A DNA stretch of 64,000 nt. Origin: Siphonodentalium dalli (lineage: Eukaryota; Mollusca; Scaphopoda; Gadilida; Siphonodentaliidae). Positions 33,471 through 44,877 of this stretch are shown here, in pieces; within the stretch, counting starts at the first letter, position 1, and each line of letters opens with the position of its first letter. The stretch lies in NCBI GenBank assembly GCA_032622095.1, contig CP136067.1:1676001-1740000 (forward strand), read 5' to 3'. The notes under the pieces were generated by a model. That model made no database searches. It saw nothing but the letters and a program-made list of their open reading frames with translations, and was not told the origin of the DNA. Position numbers and translations under genes: made by a program.

Positions 33471-34140
33471 CTTTAACATTTAGTTTTTATTTGTACTTAA
33501 GCATAAATATGAAAAATATGTTCCTTTTGTGCTTAAGTGAAATGATTTGCATTGAAGCATAAATAATTTGTGCTTATGCATAAGTGACTTAGCTTAAGCG
33601 AAAATAAGGAATAAATCTAAAAATGCATGCCATTCCATACACATGACCTAAAGTTCTAAATCTGATAAATTGCTGTGGACATGACCAATTTCAAACATCA
33701 TGACAAATTGTTATCAAATATACTGAGAAATGTCTTTTTCAACTTCAAGTTTTTTTGATGAAAATTTGTTATGTCTTATCCTTTGACAAATGCATAATCT
33801 TAATTGTTAAGTTTGAAATGTTCTGTCACTTCTCTATCGTGATGGCGCCCATATATGAGCTTGTGTGCTGAGACAAAATATGTGGGTGAAGATTTCGTGC
33901 AAAGTTGAAGTCGAAACTGATAGTATCCTGCAATTAATAGTTATTAGATATACATACCTGTCAAGATTCCCCAATATTAGATTGTCCGGCCATCGGGAAG
34001 CATATTTGTGATCACCCATTGAACCAGACTAAGTTATTTGCTGTGATTTTAACACTAGAATGTGTTTCAGTTGCTTCGAAATTAAATGGCGACCGCCAGC
34101 CTGGCCAGGTGCTACACGGACACAGTAACGATAACTCTTG
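33471..34140. other. No gene; trailing CTTAAG motifs
   Basis: Three more CTTAAG words lie before 33600; beyond that it is ordinary AT-rich sequence. Confidence 0.4.
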
Positions 34141-34149
34141 AAGACTATC

Positions 34150-34290
34150 AGTCAAAACCAATATATGGTATTGAACATGTCCTCAAAACCAAGGGATTCA
34201 GATTTGGTTTTGATCAAAACCAAGGGAATCAGATTTTGTATTGATCAATACCAACAAAAACCGAATATATTGTCAGTGTATTGGTATTGT
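34150..34290. repeat. Second cluster of GGTTTTGATCAAAACC palindromes
   Basis: A perfect 16-bp palindrome lies at 34206-34221 and a related GTATTGATCAATAC at 34238-34251, flanked by AAAACCAA words. Same family as 18230-18420. Confidence 0.75.
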
Positions 34291-35627
34291 TTCTTGGTTC
34301 CGATTCCCTGTGAAGTTATTGGATCACTGGACAATGTAACTATTGACACTGCCCTGGTCCTCTATCATCTGTGTAATATAGTGAAACATCCGAGTTGAAT
34401 CAAGCGAACAATATAACACGGGTCAGCCATTAATGTCCGCGCTCGATCAGACCGCGAACTGGACATATGTTGTGATGTTTTCTGTTTATATATTCGTTAC
34501 TTGTGTTATTTTTGACGAATACAATTTAGAAAAAAAAAGATAGGAGCTATATATGGGGTAACTATATTAATAAAGTACTCGCTATATTTCGTAGAGGTAA
34601 GACTTTTTGCAGGATATATGTATGTAACTTTTATGACCGCGTTAATTGCTTTCGATATATAGGTTGAACAATGGCTGGGCCACGCTTGAATATTGTACTG
34701 CGGGAACACAATGCATAATATAACAGCTAACATTGCTGACGAAGAATGTCTCAGTTGGAAAGTATTGCGAAGTATCGAGGTGTATTTAATTCGATTAGTA
34801 GATTTTTTGTCTGCATTTACAGGCTTTCTGGTGTGATGCATGAGAAAACTTCAGTGATAAGCCGTATTTATGTTGTTGTAATAATTTGAAGGATTAGTTG
34901 TTTTAACTGAATCATGAGGTGGTCATTTATGAAACCAATATATTATATATTCTATAATTACAATCATGGGTATATAATAATATGATAATGAGGGCGTTAC
35001 CATATCTGACAATTTTGTTCTTGTATATACATCTGTACGTGTTATTTTACAAACAGCCATCATGTTAATGTAAATAGTGTAATACTATTCCGTTATTCTA
35101 TTATATCGACATTCACATTATGAGTTATGACAACGCTATTGACAGAACATAAAACAGATACACTGAATTATGTCGAAACTCTTTCGCTGCCAAACGCGCA
35201 TAAATGCGAACTTCGAAGACGCTGCCAATCGCGCATTTTTGCGAATTTGGTATGTAGTCTAATGTATGGGATATAACTCTATTCATTCCGGCATGTTTGA
35301 CAGGGTACACTGTATTTATCTGTAGTACTGTTGCGCGCGAACAATTGTCCTCAAGGTCATGCTATTTTTGACGTTATGGGAGTACAGTCAGAGCCGGAAT
35401 ATTGCGTCATTGTTGTTAGCACGTGGTTATCAGTTGAAAATGGCTGCTCGCAAAAGATTCAGGACTGAAGAAGTTATTGTTATTACTTCTATACTCTAAT
35501 GATCGAGGGGCGACTGTGGCACATAAGATACTTATACCTATTATTTGTGTGGCAGTAGCCTCTATATGGGCTCCTGCGTCGCATAGGATACAATGCAGGT
35601 ATATATATATATGGGTATGGTTATATA
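34291..35627. other. No gene seen; short 2-copy repeat
   Basis: Near 35187 and 35220 the phrase GCTGCCAANCGCGCAT..TGCGAA occurs twice. Otherwise there is nothing recognisable. Confidence 0.4.
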
Positions 35628-36806
35628 TCTATTATATATTTTGGAAGATCTGTGTGTGTGTCTGTCTGTCTGTAATCGATGGACTCGAAAACGGCCAAGC
35701 CGATTTCGATGAAACTTGCTATGTGGGAGTATTTTCGGCCGGGGAGTGACATAGGCCTATTATTTGCCCATGCGACGTGACATTGAACTTGAAATCGGGT
35801 CATTTCAAGGTCAAACGCCCGAATATCACAGGATTTCGATGAAACTAGGTATGTGGGGGTACCTTCGGTCGGGGAGTGGCATAAACCTATTAATTTGCCC
35901 GTGCGACGTGACCTTGAAATCGGGTCAATTCAAGGTCAAATCGCCAATTTCGATGGGATTTCGCCGAAATTTTATACATAGGGTTACTTTTGTCCACTGA
36001 GTGTTTTGGACGGGTCAAATCGTGACCCCGACCTGACCTTGACCTTAAAAATGATCAATTCAAGGTCAAATCGGTAAAACCGGATGGATTTCGACGGGCA
36101 CGTTTGTCGGGAACTTTTGTCCGGGCAGTGTTTTGGACTGGTCAAATCGTGACCCCCACTTGACCTTGACCATCAAAATGGACAATTCAAGGTCAAAGCC
36201 CGGACGAAGTCGGGTCACCATCTAGACGTGACCTTGACCTTGAAATCTGGTCATTTCAATGTCAAACGCCCGATATCACGGGATTTCGATGAAACTTGGT
36301 ATGTGGGGGTACCTTCGGCCGGGGAGTGGCATAAACCTATTAATTTGCTCGTGCGACGTGACCTTGAAATCGGGTCATTTCAAGGTCAAACGCCCGAATA
36401 TCACGGCATTTCGATGAAAATTAGTGTCTAGGGATACTTTCGTATGGGGAGTCTCATAAGCCTATTCATTTGCCCGTGCGACATGACTTTGACCTTGAAA
36501 TCGGGTCAATTCAAGGTCAAATCGCGAATTTTGATAGGATTTTCACGAAAGTTGATACATAGGGTTACTTTTGTTCACTGAGTGTTTTGGACGGGTCGAG
36601 TCGTGACCCCGACATGACATCGACCTTCAAAATGATCAATTCAAGGTCAAATCGGGTAAAACCGGATGGGTTTCGACGGGTACTTTTGTCGGGTACTTTT
36701 GTCCGGGCAGTGTTTTGGACGGGTCAAATCGTGACCCCACCTGACCTTCACCTTCAAAATGGACAATTCAAGGTCAAAGCCCGGACGAAGTCGGGTCACC
36801 TTCTAG
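35628..36806 (+). mobile_element. Helitron-like element 1 (non-autonomous)
   Basis: Begins A|TCTATTATATATTTTG and ends GTCGGGTCACCTTCTAG|T. The 3' end shows the Helitron layout: a GC hairpin (CCCGGACGAAGTCGGG, six pairs with one bulge) about 8 nt upstream of CTAG, insertion between A and T, and no target-site duplication. Internally it is built from repeated blocks of ~600 bp; a near-copy of the terminal hairpin plus CATCTAGA occurs at 36198-36225, so the element contains an internal tandem of itself. No Rep/helicase is encoded. Confidence 0.6.
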
Positions 36807-36810
36807 TCTA

Positions 36811-37722
36811 TCTATTATATATTTTGAAAGATCTGTGTGTGTGTGTGTGTGTGTATCTGTCTGTGGTGTGTGTAATCGATGGACTCGAAAACAGCTGAGC
36901 CAATTTCGATGAAACTTGGTATGTGGGGGTATTTTCGGGTCAGGAGTAACATAGGCCTATTAATTTGTCCGTGCGAGGTCAACTTTTCACGTGCCGATGT
37001 CAAATCTGTTTTTACGCCGTTTTGCGCTAATATATTTCAGTTCGGTGCTCACAAATCGATTCGATATAGCGCGAATAATAAATTGCCAGTCATATAATTT
37101 GCACGGTTAGAATATGTGGCGCTTCATCTTTCCAATGATGTATCACACGCCTGTGTACGTTTAAAGTTTCTACCTTAATTATCGGGAAGAACGCATGACC
37201 ATGCTTCGCTCATCGAAAATCATTGCGTAAATATATTACGCGATCAACATATCGTGACGTGATCGCGTTAACTCTTAACCGGCCGATGTCGCGTTAACTC
37301 ATCACCGGCCGAGGTATCCGCAAATGACATTGGGCTATATATCTCGGAAACGGGTGGAGCTATCGACTTGAAATTTGGTATGTGAATGTATCTTGCCCCG
37401 GATACGAATTTTATCGGGTCGCCCCATCAGCATGCGTAGAGCAGATCTTGGAAACGGGTGGAGCAATCGACTTGAAATTTGGTTTTTTAATAGCCCGGAC
37501 ACCTTGGACGGGAGAGTCGTGACCCCGACCTGACCTTGACCTTCAAAATGATCAATTCAAGGTCAAATCGGGTAAAACCGGATGGATTTCAACGGGCACA
37601 TTTGTTGGGTACTTTTGTCCGGGCAGTGCTTTGGACTGGTCAAATCGTGACCCCACTTGACCTTGACCTTAAAAATGGACAATTCAAGGTCAAAGCCCGG
37701 ACGAAGTCGGGTCACCTTCTAG
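36811..37722 (+). mobile_element. Helitron-like element 2 (non-autonomous)
   Basis: Same 5' start (A|TCTATTATATATTTTG), same (TG)n tract (about 36832-36870) and same 3' hairpin plus CTAG|T as element 1, only 4 bp downstream of it. The middle part (about 36970-37500) differs from element 1. After its end a TATCTATATTTGGAA stretch resembles another 5' start. Confidence 0.6.
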
Positions 37723-37819
37723 TATATCTATATTTGGAATTGTACCTATCAGGGAATATTCAAGCAACAAAAGTACGAACTCAACAAAGTGCGCCATTGT
37801 ATCCCATTTTGCTACAAAT

Positions 37820-38060
37820 AGGTGGCAACTTGCATAAATCCAAGATGGACGCCAAGGTCACGTGACCTATTTAATGTCCATGGTGGGTTCATATAGGTTA
37901 CTCCGTGTACCTAACTGTTGGACATTGTATAATTGGTTTGAAAATTAGAAAACAAACAACACACCCATTCATACCCACACAAACTGTACATATACCGGCA
38001 AATCGCCACTAATCCAAGATGGCCGCCAATGTCACGTGACCTTGGTGGGCGTGTCCACGG
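37820..38060 (+). repeat. Two-copy repeat around CCAAGATGGNCGCCAA and GTCACGTGACC
   Basis: Copies near 37838 and 38017 share GGC(A)AC.....ATCCAAGATGG, CGCCAA and GTCACGTGACC. CACGTG is an E-box core, but no gene is adjacent. Confidence 0.65.
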
Positions 38061-38742
38061 CGGAATTCGACAGGGTATATCTATGTCTATATACATGTGA
38101 AGTTTCAATTAATTATATTAGAAAATGCTTGAAATATAATGTTTTACCAATATATACCTGAAATACATGGATATATGCACAGGATGCGTGGCACTGGGGT
38201 ACGTATGTGGTGTCGGGTGGCAGCGAAAGAGAGTTTTAGCTTTATATACAAATATACAATCACTTTTGAATTAGCGGTAAGTGTGCGGATTTCACCCCGC
38301 CACTAAAATTAGCAAATGTCGTGATATGGCCTTAGTTGCTGAAATCGACATTCAAACCCAATCAACCAATCAATCAATTTAGAGTTTAGACTGTATGTGT
38401 ATTATCATGTTTAGCCTTTTTAGATGTAATTGCATTCTTTGTGCGCGTGAACTGAAACTATTTGTGTTTGCATATCGCGTGTTGAAATTAGTATATCATA
38501 GAATCACAAGCAGTTGTCACTGCGAGGCGACCGCTTGTGTTCCAATACCATATGCGCTCACGACATAAAGTTTTCTTGAAACGATCTAATTATGTCTAAC
38601 ACCATCGTTTTGTAAATGTCTGGGTAAAAATAAATGTGTGCAATAGCAACCAAAACAACGTTACTCAAACCATTCGGAGTAGGTTCATTCAAAATACCAT
38701 CAATGTTTTTGTTTTACAGAAGTTTGTAAAACGACATTTATC
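38061..38742. other. No gene seen
   Basis: AT-rich, with no recognisable coding sequence. Confidence 0.4.
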
Positions 38743-38784
38743 AACAACACTGTCGGATACCCGTTTAGGTTCGGACATTCCAAG

Positions 38785-38813
38785 ATGGCGGCGCCAACTA
38801 AATCAGATAAACG
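38785..38813 (+). other. Exon-1-like ATG plus splice donor in left arm
   Basis: ATGGCGGCGCC... reads MAAPTKSDKR and ends at CG|GTAAGTG, a textbook splice donor. The ATG context AAGATGGCGG is a good initiation context and also a YY1-type word. Only 37 bp separate the ATG from the transposon tip. The same 29 nt and donor are preserved in the other arm. Whether it is transcribed or spliced is unknown. Confidence 0.4.
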
Positions 38814-39137
38814 GTAAGTGTATATATTGTCTCCAAGCAGCAATCAACGAAATCTTTCGGTGATACACCTAGAAACAGTTATTTAGGAATTTGTATGCCT
38901 TTTGCATAACAGGCATGTGAATGTTGTATTTGGCGTGTCAAGTTGTCATAATTTTTCGAAATTTTATCGAGGCGGCGAAATGTTCGCTTTTTCGTATTTT
39001 TCTGGCCCTGGGCTCATGCATCCGCAAATTTATGTATTGTTGTGGGTAGATTATGTCATCACACATCTTCGGAATGCAAAACCGGCGATATTTTTATTGT
39101 CTAACTCCGAAAAACGACCTTTGAAAATTTCAAAATG

Positions 39138-39235
39138 TTCAGGTTCCGATTCGCAACATTCGCGATGGTTTTGTTCAGGTTCAGACACAATTTTCGTTCA
39201 GGTTCGGACAAATTTGGTTTAGCTTCGGACGCTTC
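39138..39235 (+). repeat. GTTCAGGTTCGGAC minisatellite (left arm, ~4 units)
   Basis: About four units of ~23 bp with variants. The inverted arm (about 41228-41360) carries five units, so unit number differs between arms. Confidence 0.7.
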
Positions 39236-41684
39236 AAAAACTTCGTATAAAAATGACACGCCGAGGTACAGTCGCGTTCTTATTGCGTTGTTGTGCATTT
39301 GATTTTCTTCCATTCGTAAAAGAAACGATAAATGGGGAACACGAGGCAAGGTTTTAGCCCACTCGTGAATAATTTGGGCGGACTTTCTTATGTTATGCGT
39401 GTGAGATGTATGCGATCACGTGCTTCCCCTTCATATCCACATAGGATGCCACGAAGGTCGCCGCACTTAGATGAGCAGATAGCTGCCCATAACGTAAGTA
39501 ACACGGCTTTTTGAGGGGGATACTGTGTGGTATCCCCGATAGAGGCTCGTATCCCCAGAGGCGACCCCCCTCAACAAGCCGTGTAATGATGTATTTACCC
39601 CCAGTCTCTATTAACAATATATTCCCAGACAAAAAGCGCAGAAACGAGCCACGAACAGTAATTCTATTTTGTTAGACTGCTTATACGATGAATGTGATTA
39701 TATAGCTGTTCACACAATTTGCCCATAAATACTTGCTGATAGATAGACAATATATATGTTGTATCAATAATTGGATGATATATTTGGGTATTCACACGAA
39801 ACATATTCTTTTCAATATAAGCCTTATGTGTTTTGCCTCATTTCTAAATGTTGAATCCAGTTACAAGTTAACCATTTGTCACACGAATATTATACAGGAC
39901 TAGTATTTAGAGCCCGAACATGTTGCGTTCTATTCAGCACTATGCGAACATATAGAGAATACCTATATATGGTTTGCCGAATAATACCTGCAATATGCGA
40001 ATCTTCACGAGCGGCGATATTTCAGGAATATATTATTCGAGAAACCATGTGTTCTCTTTATGTTATGCTTATGGTAAGCAATTCTGCAAAACTACAAGTA
40101 TTTATTTATCGAAACGAGAATTTAGACGCCGTAGTAGCGAAACTTATGCAAACAATATCAGCTGTTCCGTTGGCCAATTAAGCATCTCTAAATTTTGGTG
40201 GAAAATTTCCTTCATGCGCTTTAGAGAATAGTGCCGACGCAATGGTTGAATATTACACACAGCAACCCAATTAACAACTGAATACGTAATAAAACTAGAT
40301 CATTTGTTTTTCTTTAGAACTTATCGCAGTAATAAACTATTTTCAGTCTTCCGCGGAATTTCGCGTAGTTCTATTGATAATACACGCGTCAATAATTGTG
40401 TACCCTTTTTTAAACAGAAGTAACTACAGTGATATAACGTTAATTATTATCCACGCCAAAGTCTTGACGAAAGAGAGCGCATCGTATGTCATTTAAAATT
40501 ACAGCTATTTCATAGGGAAACATATAACAAACATCGCTTGTCCCCACACCCGGTTGTAACTGACAATCTGACTGACAACAACGTCACGTTTAAGTCATGC
40601 ACCATGTCACGTAACTCTTGACAGTGGGCGTAGAAAAGTACGTGAAACATCGTGGTTATGAATTACCCTTGGACTAGCAGTATTACCAATCGTGACATTG
40701 TTCTAGCGCGCTGAGCTTAATTGACGTAAGCTAAAACAGGATCGATAGGTCTGCTACTGAATTATTCTTATTGGTGCTGCTTGGGGTGAATTTATCTGAT
40801 AACCTATAAAAAGCACACCACATGGTAGCTATTGATGTGGGACAAAATTGTTAGCTCCGCCAACATCGTGGGATACTAGGATATTTAATACCCGGATGTC
40901 TCTTTTTGAAACCTCTTGGCTCCGCCTCGTGGTTCAAAATCGAGACCAGGTATTAAATATCCATGTATCGCCGATATTTCAGAAGATAAGTATAATACCA
41001 CTGTTGCTCATATGTAAAATGTAATAATTCCCACTAGCTGGTTTATAGTAGACATTTCTCGAGAATATTCAACTGTGGCTTTTATCCCATTAATTCGGAG
41101 AATTTACCACCTATATTTAGAAATTTCAGCTGCCATATTTAGATATAACAAATTAACAGTGCATGTTCGTTAATAACACGCACAATAAGATCGAGACTGC
41201 ACCTCGGCATGTCATTTATAGGTCAGGTTTCGATGCGTCCGAACCTGAACTAAAATTGTCCGAACCTGAACCAAATTTGTCCAAACCTGAACGAAAATTG
41301 TGTCTGAACCTGAACAAAATCATCGCGAATGTTGCGAATCCGAACCTGAACATTTTGAAATTTTCAAATGTCGTTTTTCAGAGTTAGACAATAAAAATAT
41401 CGCCGGTTTTGCATTCCGAATATGTGTGGTACCTAATCTATCCACAACAATACATAAATTTGCGGATGCATGAGCCCAGGACCAGAAAAATACGAAAAAG
41501 CAAACATTTCGCCGCCTCGATAAAATTATGACGACTTGACACGCCAAATACAACAATTCACATGCCTGTGATGCAACAGTCGTATTACGTGTGTGTTGGG
41601 TATACAAATTCCTAAATAACTGTTTCAATGTGTATCACCAAAAGATGTCGTTGTTTGCTGCTTGGACACAATATATACACTTAC

Positions 41685-41713
41685 CGTTTATCTGATTTAG
41701 TTGGCGCCGCCAT
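41685..41713 (-). other. Exon-1-like ATG plus splice donor in right arm
   Basis: Minus-strand copy of 38785-38813: the same ten codons followed by GTAAGTG. Conservation of both ATG and donor in arms that otherwise differ at many positions is suggestive of constraint, but the stretch is short. Confidence 0.4.
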
Positions 41714-41755
41714 CTTGGAATGTCCGAACCTAAACGGGTATCCGACAGTGAACAA

Positions 41756-42534
41756 GTACATGTACAATATATCGACTGCATTATTAAGTCTCCAGTAACA
41801 AGATTTCGTATATTGAAGCCATTGTGTGAACACAAGTGACATTGCCGTGGCATTACCGATCAAAGTCCATTAAGAAGTAACTTTAATGATAACATAAAGG
41901 TAAACATTGAGAAATATTCCGATAATCACATTTAGCCATTGTTTAAGAACGAATATTTGAACATACCAAGCGATCATCGATATTTGTTGACAAACTACTG
42001 TAACATTACAGTTTTGTTTACATAACAATGGTGTCAACACGCTCACGTTCGTTATTGCATAACTATCACAAAAATAGTTATATATTTACAGATGTTTATA
42101 TTGTTGCATATATACCCACTCCGAGTAACTTGTCGCATGATCATGTTATATCTTACGTGTTTCTTGAGTAGGCAACGCAGGACATTTGTTTCTCCAATCT
42201 GTAAAGACAAATACTTGGTGAGTATATCAGAAACGGAACGAAAATAATCGAACTTTCTTAGAATTGCCATGTCCGGTTTGACGCTATATCTGACATCATT
42301 TCCTTAGCAAATGTTCAGCTTACCATACACACGAAACATCATAGCTTGAAGACAGCCTTATTCGTATGGATCATAAAACGCGAAAACGCACATAGTAATC
42401 CATAAGTAATATGCATATGGCCAGACGCTCAGCTTAGTTGGAAATAGTAATTATTTGTATGAATGGAAATTTGTGTTTATTTTCTAAATGCAGGACGTGG
42501 GTAACCTTTCCCATTAAACCGAGCTAACCGAGAC
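41756..42534. other. No gene seen
   Basis: AT-rich sequence without recognisable structure. Confidence 0.4.
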
Positions 42535-43740
42535 TAAATTCCGAAATTCTAAAGTGAACCAAGGGCTGTAACTCGGTTAAAATGAATAGACGAACATGTA
42601 GTAAATCGGTATCCCCCCGAGATGTGCTATAAACATACCTGCATCAGAATATCCTAACCCAAATTACAAGGTGATATATTCGGACGGACACAACAGTCAC
42701 ACATTTCCAAGCCAAACAAAGGCCGTAACTCTGGACACAAATAATTGACGAAACCCGTAGTATGTGCGTTTTCTTTTCGCCACCATGTGCTATCACCATT
42801 TCAAAGGACAAAGAAATTCGATAACTATATATATTTATATACTAAGTGTTGTCATCACTAAATCCAGCATTCTGATTGGTCGGCGCCCACGTGGCTAGTT
42901 GCAGTTATTTCTCGGTGAATGCGCAACGCCTCATAACACCAAGCTCATAACAACATCGATACGTCATTGGGTTTGGAAAGACGAACGCGTAATGTTTTGG
43001 GCGCATTTGGACTCGCGCAGGATTGACTTAATACATCATCGGGTTTCAATTTGAAGAGAAATTGTTCCTATTAACTTTTGCCAAGGGTGCTATTGGGTAT
43101 CTTTGGGCTGTTTTTGTCACGATACACTCTTCGATTTAAATACATTTACAAAAGTGTCTTTTTCGCTAAATGTATATAAATATAGGGATTAACTGTCATG
43201 TGGACTATTTTTATGGAGATGTAACCGTGAGGTGAGTGGTCATAACTTGTATGTAAAACCCTTCGGGTTTTACACAAGTTATGTCCACTTACCTCACGGT
43301 TACATTTCCATAAAAAACAGTCCACATGACAGTCAATCCTTATATATAACGCTCGAGTTACAAGGTGATGTGTTCGTACGGACACAACATTGGCACAAAT
43401 CCAAGTCAAGCAAGGCCCGTAACTCTGGTAACAAATAATTGACGAAACTCGTAGTATGAGGGTATCGTTTTCCCCGGCCTGTGCTATGACCATGTCAAAG
43501 GACAACGAAATTCGACAACTAATACCCGTGTTACCAGGTTATGTGTTTCGCCAGGAACAAAATTCACAAATTTCCAAGTCAGACAAGGGCCGTGACTCTG
43601 GTAACAAACAATGGGCGAAACCCATGGTATATGAATATCCGTTTCCCCAACCTGCACTATGAACATACCGAATGAAAACGAAATCAGATCCCATCCGAGT
43701 TACAATTTGATATGTTCGGATGAACAGACAGTCGGCTTGA
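42535..43740 (+). repeat. ~166-bp tandem repeat, interrupted
   Basis: Units near 42535, 42660, 43353, 43521 and 43690 (partial) share GAGTTACAAGGTGAT, TCCAAGTCA, AAGGGCCGTAACTCTGG, AACAAATAATTGACGAAAC and CTATGACCATGTCAAAGGA words. Between the second and third units lies ~530 bp of unrelated DNA that ends in the hairpin at 43170-43355. Confidence 0.75.
43170..43355. repeat. Long hairpin, ~90-bp arms, 3-nt loop
   Basis: The centre is GTAAAACCC-TTC-GGGTTTTAC at 43253-43273. Outward, CATAACTTGT, GAGGTGAGTGG, GATGTAACCGTGAG and TGTCATGTGGAC all have inverted partners, with scattered mismatches and one indel; weaker pairing reaches TATAGGGATTAAC. A transcript would form a very stable stem. Confidence 0.85.
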
Positions 43741-44877
43741 CAAATGAACGGATGTTTAAGTGGATAGTGGTTTACGTGCTGAGGTCTGTCTATATTAACG
43801 AGCTTAAACGAGGCATCAAAAAGGCCTACTTTTAATATTGATATTAGCATGCCAAATATACAACATATATTATCTCTGTAAACTCTGTTATAAGTAATTT
43901 GGTGTGTATACATCTATGTGTTATGTAAACTCTTCTGTACTGGAGAACAATACACATTATTTACAGATATGTTAATATGAACGTCCAGTATTAATGAGCT
44001 TAAACCCTCAATCTTTGTTCTTGAATGCAAGGACAGTGTGGACATAAATTTTGTCAAACTTTCGTGTTTTTTTAGAAAGTCGTGTTAGAATAATTTGTAG
44101 ACCACAAACAACAGTTGAAATGGCAAAAACAAAACTGTTTAAGGGCTTAAGCTCTTAAAGCCCCATAAACCACATTTAAACCAACGTCAAAACCCCATTA
44201 GCCCCTTTCGTTGGCGGGGACACACGCACGGACATCCGGTCCGGTGGACGCCCCAACGGTTCGACGTCCCGACGTCTCGACGGACGGACGGATGCTCGCT
44301 GAGACCAACGAAATGGTTGTTGTGGTATTTCCATTTTGTTCGTATGAACTACCTCTTCTGATACTATACCACCAAATACCAGGTTTCAAGGCGACGGAAT
44401 ATCCAAAACTAATGTTATCAACCAGAAACCAAAACCGAAAACATGACGCCAAACAAAAAAGGGCCATAACGCCTGGCAACTGAGGGGACAATTCGAAACT
44501 GACTAAGCACGTTCAGGCGCTTTTAGCGGTTTATGGACAACAATAATGTAGCTGTCGGGTGTGTCCCACTTACCCCACTTTAATTTAACGCATACACACA
44601 TCATTCGGTGATAATTTCGCACAGACTGAGGTCTCTAGAACACCCAGTGAAGGTACTTATAAACACCTCTCATGAATGACACATAAAAGCATTTGGACTC
44701 CCTATTGTATTACAATTGGCCCACTCGTAAATTCCGTAGATATTGCTTTAGCTTTTAACAACACTTGCTAGATTACAGCAAGTCATAACAAAGAAAACAA
44801 TCAGACGAAATACTCGACTTTGTCTCGTCGTGCATTCTGATGGTTAAACTGTCAACATGAATTATTACATGGTTAAT
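43741..44877. other. No gene; CGGACGGACGG-rich block
   Basis: 44205-44316 is GC-rich, with TTTCGTTGG / CCAACGAAA inverted ends around CGACGGACGGACGG simple repeat. A GGGCCATAACGCCTGG phrase at 44461 resembles the ~166-bp repeat family. I looked for an LTR downstream of the Gypsy remnant and saw none. Confidence 0.5.

Larger units (their letters stand above)
38748..41750. mobile_element. 3003-bp TIR element, CACTG ends, 5-bp duplication
   Basis: Ends CACTGTCGGATACCCG are exactly inverted and flanked by AACAA on both sides (38743-38747, 41751-41755). The arms are ~540-570 bp (38748-39290 and 41178-41750), about 85% alike by eye. Five-base duplications with CAC-starting tips occur in Transib and RAG-like transposons. 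CACTG starts also occur in the CACTA group, but those make shorter duplications. The 1.9-kb interior shows no transposase, so the superfamily is unproven. The interior holds two hairpins: ACACGGCTTTTTGAGGGG with CCCCTCAACAAGCCGTGT (39501-39584), and GGATATTTAATACCCGG with CCAGGTATTAAATATCC (40879-40962). Confidence 0.72.

Noticed and set aside
36587-36898. 103-codon frame across the Helitron-like repeats
   Set aside because: It is repeated with variants at 37536 and breaks in other units; it follows the repeat structure.
44198-44491. Two overlapping 90-97-codon frames on opposite strands
   Set aside because: Both cross the CGGACGGACGG simple repeat and lack ATG context, domains or splice sites.
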